A stretch of 64,000 bases of DNA, from assembly GCA_017590115.1 (NCBI GenBank), contig JAGGNK010008781.1, forward strand, positions 623,471 to 687,470, in the 5' to 3' direction. The notes under the pieces are model-generated. The model ran no database searches. It worked only from the letters and a program-made list of their open reading frames with translations, and was not told where the DNA came from. Shown piece by piece: positions 47,101-56,629 of the stretch. The DNA is from Montifringilla adamsi. Taxonomy: Eukaryota; Chordata; Aves; Passeriformes; Passeridae. How positions within the stretch are numbered: the first letter of the stretch is position 1; the number at the start of each line of letters is the position of its first letter. A program made the translations under genes and the position numbers.

Positions 47101-50100
47101 ACTGAGAGACTGGCAAAGAGCCTGCAGAAACAGGCAAAAAGCAAATATCTACTTCAGTCTTTCTTTCCTTTGCCTCCTAAGCTGATGGACTTTGAAATTG
47201 TGAATTTCAGTGACAGCAGAAGTTTGCTAGGATCCATCACTATATAAACTGATAAAGTGCATGGCAACTTCATTTTTAGCAATGATTTAGGCTGCTGCCA
47301 AAGATTTGTGCCTCCCAACAAAATGAGTGACAAATGTTGCATGCATAGCTCTTTCCTAATAATACAGTGTTCAAGCTTTTATCATGAATAGAAAAGAAAG
47401 CAGATATTTATTAGAAATCTAAAAGACTTTAAAGATAATGAAATTTGTTTACTCAACCACCCAGCTGGTTTGGCAGAAAAAGTAAATATTTCTTCGAATT
47501 TCCAAAATATTGTTTACCAATGAGAAGTTACTTCTGAAAACACCATTAAGAGGATTTTTACAAGGAGAAAAAGTGATAGGCAACATGACCAAAAGACCTT
47601 CTTAGGCTGAAGGTCAGAAATGTCAGATGTTCTGCATTGGTTTTAGGCAAAGAGTTGTCAATCCAAATTCTGGTTTCTTGCACGTGGTACTTAAGCATGT
47701 GAATAACATAAGACCATCTCCAAGAACTGTTTAATAAATATGTAAAGAGCCTTTGGCAAAAGCAGCTCTTACCTTTTCAGAGAAGTTTGAAAATATTTTT
47801 CCTTCACTTCCCTTGTACTTCCAAAAGTGGTTCTATGAGAGAAAGAAGTTAAATATTAATATCTTCTTATGTTTCTGAGGTGATTTTCAAATAAATTTAC
47901 TTGTCAAATCAGAGAAAGTAAATCTCCCATCATTCTTTATTTCCCATGATTTTTGAGGGACAGTTCTTTGGTTCCAGAAGAAAAGCCAGTGAGACATCCC
48001 AACTGCATATCTAGTTGATATAAAAAAGTCTTTCAAAGCCTTGAATAAAACCCTTGCAAGGCAGGCCAGTATCATTACAGCGGTTCTCCAGGTGCAGACT
48101 GACAAAATCCAACCTCCTGCTATTTTTTTAAAGTGTGTATGTATATTCAGAATTTTTAAACATTACCCCTTATGTGTCCTGCTCAAGGCTACCCAGTATC
48201 AGACACAAATTGAGTCTGGTTATTCTGATTTCCCAGTTTGTGATTAGGACTTTCCCCGTGGCAATCACACATGAATATTGCAATTTACTCCATTAAGCTT
48301 TTTGGATACTGAAGTGATAAACACTTCATTTAGTAAATAGCTACCATTTGTTAGTACTCCTTGTAAAGCAGTGCAAAACACTTGGAATTAGATGTCAGAA
48401 GCACCTTAAACCAGGGCTAGAGGCCTGCCAGGAGCAGGGAGGAGGCTCAGTCAGCAGTATTTACAGTTGCCATTTCCCACCACTAAGAGAGGAATGTGCT
48501 TTGGATCTCCCCTGCATTCCTGCCTTTCCTCAGCCTGCTTTTAATGCCTTCTGATTCATGAATACACAACTGTGAATACAGCACGCTAAATCTGTGTGAA
48601 TCACACGGGGCTGCTGGAGGTACAGCACTAACGTCCAAATGACACAGCAGCACTTAAGGCAGCTCTCACATGAAATATCCTTTTAAAGCTCTGAATATGG
48701 AACCAGGCAATGCTGTAATGGCTGGAGTGGAAAATCAGATCCCTGCACGTCAAAAACCAAAATAATTGCACCAGAAATAAAGGCAGACTCAGAAGGGCTA
48801 TTAAGGAAAACAGAAAAGAAGCTTTCTTTTAATTACTGAAGTGAGATATCCAAATTAATACAAGACTACATCTCTATAATTGAAAACTCTACCACACAAT
48901 ATAATGTGTGCTAAAATAAAAGGCAATAAAGCATTAAAGTTCATGTGACATTTTAATCAGAAAGCCAAATAAATGCATTAGTAAACAGAACTGACTTAGG
49001 CAATTATTTTAGGTTTTAAAAATTAATTTGTTTACCATTACTTCATCCTTGAACTTGTACCATTAATATCAAACACTGTTTTTCAGCATGTCCATGAGAA
49101 TATTCTCAGGGTATTTGAAAGCAGCTGAGAGGTAAGTGTTTACCAGAGACATGCTTATGAGAAATAACTTGCAACACTGCAATAGAAACTTGCGCACGCA
49201 GTAAACAGGAGGAGGCACAACAGCAGACTTTACAGCCTCTGTGCAGCACCCCAAGGGCTGTACCCACGCTGTTACTGTGAATTCCAGCTGCTGCAACTCC
49301 CAGGGAGCCATCGCAGCCCTCACCTCACCTCCCAGACTGGGGAGGCTCCAGCTCCTGCTCTTTGGGAGCTGGAGTTTGGACGTGGGAAGCAGCAGGGCAC
49401 AGAACAGCCAGGTTTGACTGACCCCCTTTGCTGAGCTGTCAGCTGCTGGGCACAGGTGTTTTACCCCCACAGACCCCCACTTTTGGGTGACCCAGATATT
49501 AGCTTAAAAGAACAGGTGGTATTTGGCTCTGACATCTAAACATTGGATCTTTGCAGAAATTGGACAGAGCTTCTCCAAAGGGAAATCCAAGAGTAACTTT
49601 CCTAAGTCCACTAAGCCCTCAGCTTTCCATACTAAGGAAATCAACTTAAGCTTTTGATTTACCAGAGCTTTGCACTTTGGTGTTACTACTTATACCCACT
49701 TCAATCCAATATAATGGCAGTGTTTGCCCCAAATGGTACAGTTCTCATTTCTACAAAGCCTTCAGTGCTACTTTGAGAAGACTTGAGCCTTTACTTGGGT
49801 GCAATTCATTAATAATGAAAACATACATGCACACAAAAAGCAGAATGATGGCTCACAAGTTTTATAGATCCTGCTCTGCAGGATGTAGTCAATAGTGAAA
49901 AATGTCATTATTTCCTGGTAATGAAAAGTTGCCTGTGGATATTTACCATTAATATGCCAACTATTTGTTTTCATCTGGAACTGCCAATTTGCAAGCTGGG
50001 ACATACAAAAAACTGGTTCCTGACAACTGAGATTTAAATTTATTGAAAAAAGTTGCTTAACTTTTGCTAACTATAAAAAATCCTGGTCCATCTTGTGTGC

Positions 50101-51170
50101 CATGCAGGAGGCTATCACTGCTCACATTTCATAGCTCAGCTGGTCACCCTGTATCTGAACTCAGCCTCTTTCTGTGCCTTGCACTGGTCAGTGATCACAG
50201 GGCAGCCCCAGCGCTGTTTCCATTCATGTCCAAACCAAGCACGCTGAGGTTGTATTTATTGCTCTCAGTGTTCCACTGGTCACACTACTAACAGGTAATC
50301 AAGCAGTGTGCATCAACGTGAGTTATGAAAAAACAGAACAAACCTGCTGGAAACATCCCATTCCCACACCAAATCCAAGCACTGCTCATATACTGATTAA
50401 TTATTTATTAATTTTGAAATACAATGTTGAGATAGTCAAGACTTTCTAACTTGTAGTGAGTATTTGAAAGAAAGTGCAAAGCTATTTTAGGACATGAAGA
50501 ACAAAACATTACTGTTCCTGTATTTTTTTCCCCTGGAGTCCCTTGTATGTCAAAAGATATTTCTTCAGACAAAGGAAAGTATTATTCTTAGAAGACATCC
50601 CTAGGAAAAGAAAAACTCATGTTCTCAGACTTGGAGTTAAACTCCAAAAAGCCAGAATAAGCTGGAAATATCTGTTTTTATTATTTATTTAGGGGAAATT
50701 AGATCTCAAAATTCACCTACAGCCTCTTAGCACTGTCTAAGAGGTGCAGAGTAGGCAAGGTAAGTTCATTTTCCTTTTAAAGATGATGTTAATCCTACTC
50801 TGTGCACATCTAACGGGACTAAGCACAGGGGAAGAACAAGAGGAGATAAATGCTTCATCTGCTCTGCCCTAGAACACCAAACTATTTCAGAACAGAGAAG
50901 TCAGTTAAAGAACAGATCCGCTCTTTCTCTAAACAACTTTAAACTCAAGATTTACCATGACAATCAGCTTTCAAAACATCGTTGACAAAAAATGAAGTCT
51001 CAGAAGGCAGGCCTATTTCTTAAAACCTTTGGTCAATAAGAAGAAAATCACCTTTTGTTTTGATCCAACAGAACCTGTTCTACAGCTGTTGTTTATCAGC
51101 TCAAGCACACTTTTATGAACCGAAATGCAATATCAAAGTGTCTGATGTGTTTTAGAGAACGAGGCATTAT
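44169..51170. other. Intergenic block; small CpG-richer patch at 46.5-46.95 kb
   Basis: No gene is recognised. The longest open frames (44570-44959 and 46816-47247, both plus strand) have no domain. The second starts at a CTG rather than an ATG. A patch at about 46550-46950 has more CpG than its surroundings but falls short of an island. A T-rich tract lies at 46066-46086. Confidence 0.4.
46066..46086 (+). repeat. T-rich tract
   Basis: Thirteen T followed by an interrupted T run; simple sequence. Confidence 0.85.
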
Positions 51171-51353
51171 TGACATTTCCATATATTAGAAGCTGAGGGA
51201 AAATTGCATATTGATGACAGCAGAGTTATTCCAGAAAAGAAGGAATAAGAAACCATTTAAGATTTTATTAGATATGTTCTGGCTGTTGGATCACCCAGCT
51301 TTAACACTGGCATAAGGAAAGCATTTCCTAGCTTTGGTATTTTCTGCCTTCCA
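51171..51353 (+). repeat. ~180-bp direct repeat, copy A
   Basis: This segment recurs in the same orientation at 53670-53852. By eye the two differ at about 14 positions over some 175 bases, with no gap, and most changes are transitions. Both can be drawn as 183 bases starting TG and ending CA, as in LTRs. However, I see no target-site duplication, no primer-binding site after copy A and no polypurine tract before copy B. It may be an unnamed interspersed repeat or a local duplication. Confidence 0.85.
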
Positions 51354-51562
51354 TTTACTGCAGATGCACATTTTACCAGACAAGATGGTTTGGCTGCTTT
51401 TACAGATGGTCAACCCCTTCCAAAAACTCTCCTGATGAAATCTTAAGCCCAGCTGAACAGCAGGTTGTGTCACAGTTTCAGTAGAGATAGATTTAATTTT
51501 TGTTAACATACCAGTCTTTCACTCCCAAGCAGATACATAAAAATTCATAAAGTAAATAAATT

Positions 51563-51750
51563 ATCATAGAATTATAGAATTGTTTGGGTTGGAAGGGAGG
51601 CTGTTCCAAGCTCAGTCAAACCTGGCCTGGGGCACTGCCAGGGATCCCAGGCAGCCACAGCTCTCTGGGCACCCTATGCCAGGGCCTGCCCACCCTCACA
51701 GTAAAAGAATTCTTCGTAATATCTAACCTAAACCTACTCTCTTTCATGTT
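51563..51750 (-). mobile_element. CR1 LINE 3' end, minus orientation (5'-truncated)
   Basis: It opens with the complement of the CR1 terminal octamer repeats (ATCATAGAATTATAGAATTG). The conserved reversed 3' UTR follows: 'ggtttgggttggaagg'-like, 'cctggcctggggcactgccagggatccc', 'cagctctctgggcacc', 'taatatctaacctaaacctac'. The copy is internally shortened relative to the one at 54.8 kb, lacking the 'catccagt...gggacacctt' part. No ORF2 remains. Confidence 0.92.
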
Positions 51751-52957
51751 CTGTGTGATTTATTTCCCCAAAAGATAACTTTGCATTAACAAAATTAAAG
51801 CTGCTTTCCAATCACTACTGCTTCTTTTAAAATCAGGATTAAATGGCAATTACTTGGGAAGAAGCACTATGCTTAATTTGCTCATTTGCAGTGCTGCCAA
51901 GCAGCACACTAACTAGATAGTTATCAGCTGTAAAAACCTTATTGAGCAGAAATAGGAATTAATTAAGGTTGCACGTCTAGAATCAGAGGGTCAGCATCCC
52001 AAGGCTGCCTGAGGACTTTTTGTCCTAGAGGTGATTGCACTCAAGATGCTCTCAGGAAGTTCTCTCAGTGGGGAATCTTTTATTTACCACTTACAGCCAC
52101 CATATGACTGAATAGCACGATTGCAAGTCAGGTTAAAATTGCTTATTTATTAGAAGATCTTAAGTTTTGAGTCCAGACTTTCCTGTTGTGTAATAAACAA
52201 AAACTGTCTGTGATGCCAGCAGTCTAAAAACAAACACTAGGGCTGCTGGAGCTTTTTATTTCTATTGTACATGCACATGCAGTACCAAGCCATATCTGTA
52301 AGGGCTGTCTGTTAAGAGATCTCACAGAGTCGTAGTTACACACTTGAAAAGAGAACAGCTTTGAAGTTTCACACCATTTTGACATCATCCACTCAAGTAC
52401 AGCCTTCTCTCCTGGGATGCGTACATTGTATCTCACTAAGAATATATCTCAGAACTTGCTAGTTACCCAGCTACTCAGGAAGAAAGCCTTGGCATACCAG
52501 TAAGAAATGCACTTGGAATGTCAAAGTAGAAGGAAAACAGAAATGCTAATTTAATTCCCATTTTAATTGAAATCTACTTTGGCAAAGAAGAAGTAGAACC
52601 AGAACCATAAAATGTGAGTCTACCAACAGGCCAAAAGGACTTTTTAAAGACAAATGAAGGCCACCCATGACGGAACCACGAGCTGATTGCAGAGTTTGCC
52701 CTTGCAGGGTAAGGTCAGACTGGCACCGACTGACGGGCGCCATGTCAGCCTTGCCAGGCTGGCTTCCCCACACGCGGGACAGAGTCAGCCCCATCACTCC
52801 TGTTCACCCAGTGGGTAAAAGGAAAGATTCCTTCCTGCTGCCCAGCCAGCACAGCAGGCTCATCGTTACGTGGTGGAGGCAAACTGGAGGGGCCATCCTG
52901 CTGTCCAGGGGTACCTCGGCCGTGACTCCTCACGCCCGTCAGGTCCTGACAGGGTGC
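51751..52957. other. Gap between CR1 and C-rich minisatellite
   Basis: The first two thirds are AT-rich without named content. From about 52660 the GC and CpG content rises towards the minisatellite. No gene is recognised. Confidence 0.4.
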
Positions 52958-53294
52958 AGCCCTCACGGCCCTCACGGCCCCTCACGGCCCTCACGGCCCC
53001 TCACAGCCCCTCACAGCCCTCACAGCCCTCACGGCCCTCACAGCCCCTCACAGCCCCTCACGGCCCCTCACGACCCCTCAGAGCCCCTCAGAGCCCCCCA
53101 CGGCCCCTCACAGCCCCTCATAGCCCTCACGGCCCTCACAGCCCCTCACAGCCCCTCACGACGCCTCAGAGCCCCTCACAGCCCCTCACAGCCCCTCACA
53201 GCCCTCACGGCCCTCGTGGCCCCTCACAGCCCCTCATGGCCCTCATGGTCCCTCATGGTCCCTCATGGCCCCTCATGGCCCTCATGCCCCTCGG
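52958..53294 (+). repeat. C-rich minisatellite, 9-10-bp units (CCCCTCACGG/CCCCTCACAG)
   Basis: More than thirty degenerate units of CC(C)CTCA[CT][GA]G(C) run head to tail. Variants are grouped: CACGG and CACAG early, CAGAG in the middle, CATGG at the right end. Open frames across it in two plus frames encode only S-P-H-G-P repeats and are artefacts. The complementary strand is G-rich with frequent GGGG runs. Confidence 0.95.
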
Positions 53295-53322
53295 CCAGCC
53301 AGGGGTCTGGGCACCCATGGGC

Positions 53323-53391
53323 ACTGCCAGGGCTTGGGGCAGGCTGAGGGACACAGTGCCAGGGCTTGAGGCAGGCTGAGGGACACGGTGC
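53323..53391 (+). repeat. 32-bp tandem duplication beside the minisatellite
   Basis: 'GTGCCAGGGCTTGAGGCAGG' and the following 'ctgagggacac' occur twice at a 32-base offset with few changes (start points 53323 and 53355). A partial third start lies at about 53387. Confidence 0.85.
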
Positions 53392-53669
53392 CAGCTGTGA
53401 GATGAGCTCCCTGGTGCGAGCCCTGCTCACCTGGAGCGCCCAGAATGATCCACGAGGGAGGCAGCGACATGGCAGGCACTTGGGCAGAGGCGTGAGGTGA
53501 GCTGGGATCTCCACAGGGACGTTGGGCTGGGAGCTGTAAACATCCCATTCCCTTGGGAGGAGGCTGCAGGTGGGGGCTGCCCCTCACACCTGCGTGGGAG
53601 GAGGGAGGAGGTCCTGGAGCAGGGATGGGGGTACCCCTGGTACCTGTGAGTACCTGCCCAGCTTGGCAT

Positions 53670-53852
53670 TGGCATTTCCTTATACTAGAAGCTGAGAGAA
53701 AATTGCAGATTGATGATAGCAGAGTTGTTCCAGAAAAGAAGGAGTAAGAAACCATTTAAGATTTTATTAGATACCTTCTGGATGTTGAACTACCCAACTT
53801 TAACACTGGCATAAGGAAAGCATTTCCTAGCTTTGGTATTTTCTGCCTGGCA
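53670..53852 (+). repeat. ~180-bp direct repeat, copy B
   Basis: This is the partner of the copy at 51171-51353, 2.5 kb away in direct orientation. Flanking sequence is not shared on either side apart from a short 'ggcatt' just before each copy. The interval between the copies holds a CR1 insertion and the C-rich minisatellite. Confidence 0.85.
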
Positions 53853-54790
53853 GAAGGTGCTGGCACTGCTAAGGTGAATGACCTGTGGGGCTGGGCAAAG
53901 AGCAGAGCTCAGAACAGTGAGCAGGCTTTGTAGAGAAGGAACACTACACCAGGCAGCCAGAAACAGCTGCTCTCAACAATTCTGAGAAAATGCCTGCACT
54001 CCTGTATGTATATGGGTGTGCTGGCACTGGGGTTTGAACTGACAGTGGGTTTTGTTTGAGACATATCCCTCAAAACCAGCATAATACTGAATATCAGGTT
54101 TATCAGATTTACCAGATTATCTGATTTTGTAGAGCTGTTTCTATTTGCTGTTGGAGTTGTGTGCTAAAGAATAGCCATAGCACAACCTAAATGTATATTT
54201 CACTTACCTGTTTAACAGACCGTGAAATAACACAGGCCACACCACATAAGAATTTCACTCATATTAGGCTAGACCTTTCATTCTATACAGTGGTAGATTT
54301 ATCTATGGTGTAATACAAACTGTAATTTATTGTAAATTTACGAGGGAGTCTGTAGAGGATCCAACTTTATCACAACAAACCTGACGAAACAAGGGGAGCT
54401 GATGCCTTGTGTGAGGTGACAGGCTGAAAGGCATGAGTGCACAGCAGCACTGCTGCTCTGAACACAGGGATCAGCAATGTCACATCTGTGTCACATCTGT
54501 GCCACAGCTGGCCTCTCAAAGAAACCCTGCAAAGGCTGAAGGAAGGGGAGAGAGCTGGCTACAAGCATTTGTTTCCTCTTGGCCTTTTCTTCTGTTAGTT
54601 TACTTATTAACAGAATACTCTGTCCCATCCCTGGATTTTTTGTCTGCCTTCCTCCTTTTCATTTCAGTCGTTCTGCTGAAGTTAGCATTCACTTCAAATA
54701 TCACACACACACTGACACTGATTTCTAACCAGCAGTGCAGTTACATTTAAATGAAGGTGGAAGAGCCTTGACTGGGAAGAGAAACCATGA
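53853..54790. other. Intergenic gap without recognised content
   Basis: No gene or repeat family is recognised. An open frame at 54433-54750 has a hydrophobic stretch but no family resemblance that I can see. Confidence 0.4.
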
Positions 54791-54797
54791 CATTTAT

Positions 54798-55078
54798 CAC
54801 AAATGCATGGAATGGTTTGGGTTGGAAAGGACCTCAAAGCCCATCCAGTGCCACCCCTGCCATGGCAGGGACACCTTCCCCTGTCCCAGGCTGCTCCAGC
54901 CCCAGTGTCCAACCTGGCCTTGGGCACTGCCAGGGATCCAGGGGCAGCCACAGCTGCTCTGGGCACCTTGTGCCAGGGCTACCCTCCCTCCCAGGGAAGG
55001 ATTTCTGCCTAATATCTGATCTAAATCTACCCTCTTTCAGTTTAAAACCATTATGCCTCACTCTGTCACTACCACATT
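54798..55078 (-). mobile_element. CR1 LINE 3' end, minus orientation (songbird-type, 5'-truncated)
   Basis: A well-preserved reversed CR1 3' region. It reads 'aatggtttgggttggaaagg', then 'gccatggcagggacaccttcccctgt', then 'aacctggccttgggcactgccagggatcc'. After that come 'ctctgggcacc', 'taatatctgatctaaatctaccctc' and 'agtttaaaaccatta'. This 'ccctgtcccaggctgctcc' form is familiar from passerine genomes (from memory). No coding part remains. Confidence 0.95.
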
Positions 55079-55079
55079 T

Positions 55080-56233
55080 TCTGGAAGACTGATTACCTCC
55101 TCTTCTCAGCCCCAGTGGTGCTGATCCCTAGAAATCCATGATGTATTCTTCTGACAGAAGGAATTAGATTTATCTGATCTCTGTTCCAAAAACGTATGGG
55201 AAATCGGTTTTCTTTCAGCATGGTACTATTTAGCAGTGAAACTGTTGACTGAGGCAGATCTTGCATCATAAAGAAAAAGATAAGAATTTAACTGCTTGGA
55301 GAGTAACAGACTTTTTTCACACCCTTAAACTGAACTATTTTACTATTAAAATGAACTGTTTTGCTAATAATTTTTCTTCCAAAAATTCCAAGCACACACA
55401 TTCAAAAAGGAGCAAATCCTCCACAGCACATCAACTGTTGATCAAACTGCTTTTGTATGAGGGATAGATTTGGAATATTTTTCTTCCAGAAATTCATTGT
55501 GCTGGAATAGACTTCTGAGACATAATTAAAGGTAATAACTTCAAATGCACTGAAACTCCTGAGTGTTTGCTGCACAGTCTCAGTTATCCATAATTGAATA
55601 AGCAGTTAAGATTTTAGTCAATTTGTCTGGAAGTATTTCAGTTCATTGGCTTTACAAAATCTCCTGGGCTCATCAGGAAGTGCTGCACACCTCCCCTCAT
55701 CCCTTTCATTTTCTGGTTAATGCTCCAGCCTATTTCCATGCAAAGGACTGCTGCTTGAGACAGGAACAAAGTGCATCTTGGTTTACTTGCATACATTTAC
55801 ATCCCAATGAAAACCAACATGTTGAAAACATCTGAGTTAATTTTAGGCATTAAATTCAGCAGGAATATTCATATGAGTAAATATTTTCACAATTACTTCT
55901 GTCCCAGAGGATAGACACGAAATGAAATTTGAAGCCTAATGTACTACTTTTTTCTATGAATATAAATTTCATAGGAGAACATTGGTTTTTTCACTCTTTG
56001 CTTTTAAAAGATTAGTTCAAATGATCAGGTTTATTAAAAGGACTCTATCAAGGCTTAATTTAGGAATTGATGAGGTAACAATATAAAAAATCAAATCCAT
56101 GCTTCCTTTGTGTTGTTAATCTATGATCTTCTGTAAGACTGAAGTTGAGCCTGTGTAAAATACAGTTTTGCATTTGGAATTTTTTTTTCTTCTAATGAGC
56201 TAGAAAATGTAGCAATGTGGTTTTTATTACTAT
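55080..56233. other. AT-rich, 3'-UTR-like sequence before the 198-bp duplication
   Basis: No gene is recognised. Because the following unit ends in a poly(A) signal and A tail, some of this stretch (perhaps from about 55900) could be the body of a retrocopied transcript 3' UTR. I recognise no parent gene. Confidence 0.35.
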
Positions 56234-56388
56234 TCTTTCTTTCATGCCTCTGTTTTTTTCTTCTCGCCCATAAGAGGTTTTTTGCATGTCTTAGCCTGAA
56301 TGAATGTGTAGGTTCTTCTGAAAAAATATTGCATATTGGAGTATGCATATGGAGTAATAAAGGTATTTGTGGTGATGTCCATTGTCTG

Positions 56389-56419
<31 letters not shown>

Positions 56420-56431
56420 TTAAAAGAGGGA
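56234..56431 (+). repeat. 198-bp tandem duplication, copy 1 (ends in A27)
   Basis: The unit begins TCTTTCTTTCATGCCTCTG. It contains AATAAA at 56356-56361, a run of 27 A at 56393-56419, and ends TTAAAAGAGGGA. The next 198 bases repeat it head to tail. The non-A part looks identical between the copies by eye. Confidence 0.96.
56356..56361 (+). terminator. AATAAA about 30 bases before an A27 tract
   Basis: The hexamer lies 31 bases before the poly(A) tract, close to the usual 10-30 bases of a real cleavage site. The copy is repeated at 56554-56559. It suggests either a processed retrosequence 3' end or a chance AATAAA before a genomic A run. Confidence 0.45.
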
Positions 56432-56629
56432 TCTTTCTTTCATGCCTCTGTTTTTTTCTTCTCGCCCATAAGAGGTTTTTTGCATGTCTTAGCCTGAATG
56501 AATGTGTAGGTTCTTCTGAAAAAATATTGCATATTGGAGTATGCATATGGAGTAATAAAGGTATTTGTGGTGATGTCCATTGTCTGTATTAAAAAAAAAA
56601 AAAAAAAGAAAATAACATTAAAAGAGGGA
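56432..56629 (+). repeat. 198-bp tandem duplication, copy 2 (A tract interrupted)
   Basis: It has the same length as copy 1. The only differences I see are in the tail, where 17 A are followed by a 10-base stretch with three non-A bases in place of pure A. The very high identity implies a recent event or an assembly artefact. Confidence 0.96.

Noticed and set aside
46816..47247. 143-codon plus-strand open frame in a slightly CpG-richer patch
   Set aside because: It begins at a CTG, lacks a recognisable domain and has no island-grade promoter or polyadenylation signal placed to make a gene.
52667..53379. Open frames of 169-226 codons encoding S-P-H-G-P-rich repeats
   Set aside because: They are translations of the 9-10-bp minisatellite in different frames, with no initiation or splice context.
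51171..53852. Complete small LTR retrotransposon
   Set aside because: Despite direct repeats with TG/CA ends, there is no target-site duplication, primer-binding site, polypurine tract or gag/pol remnant.
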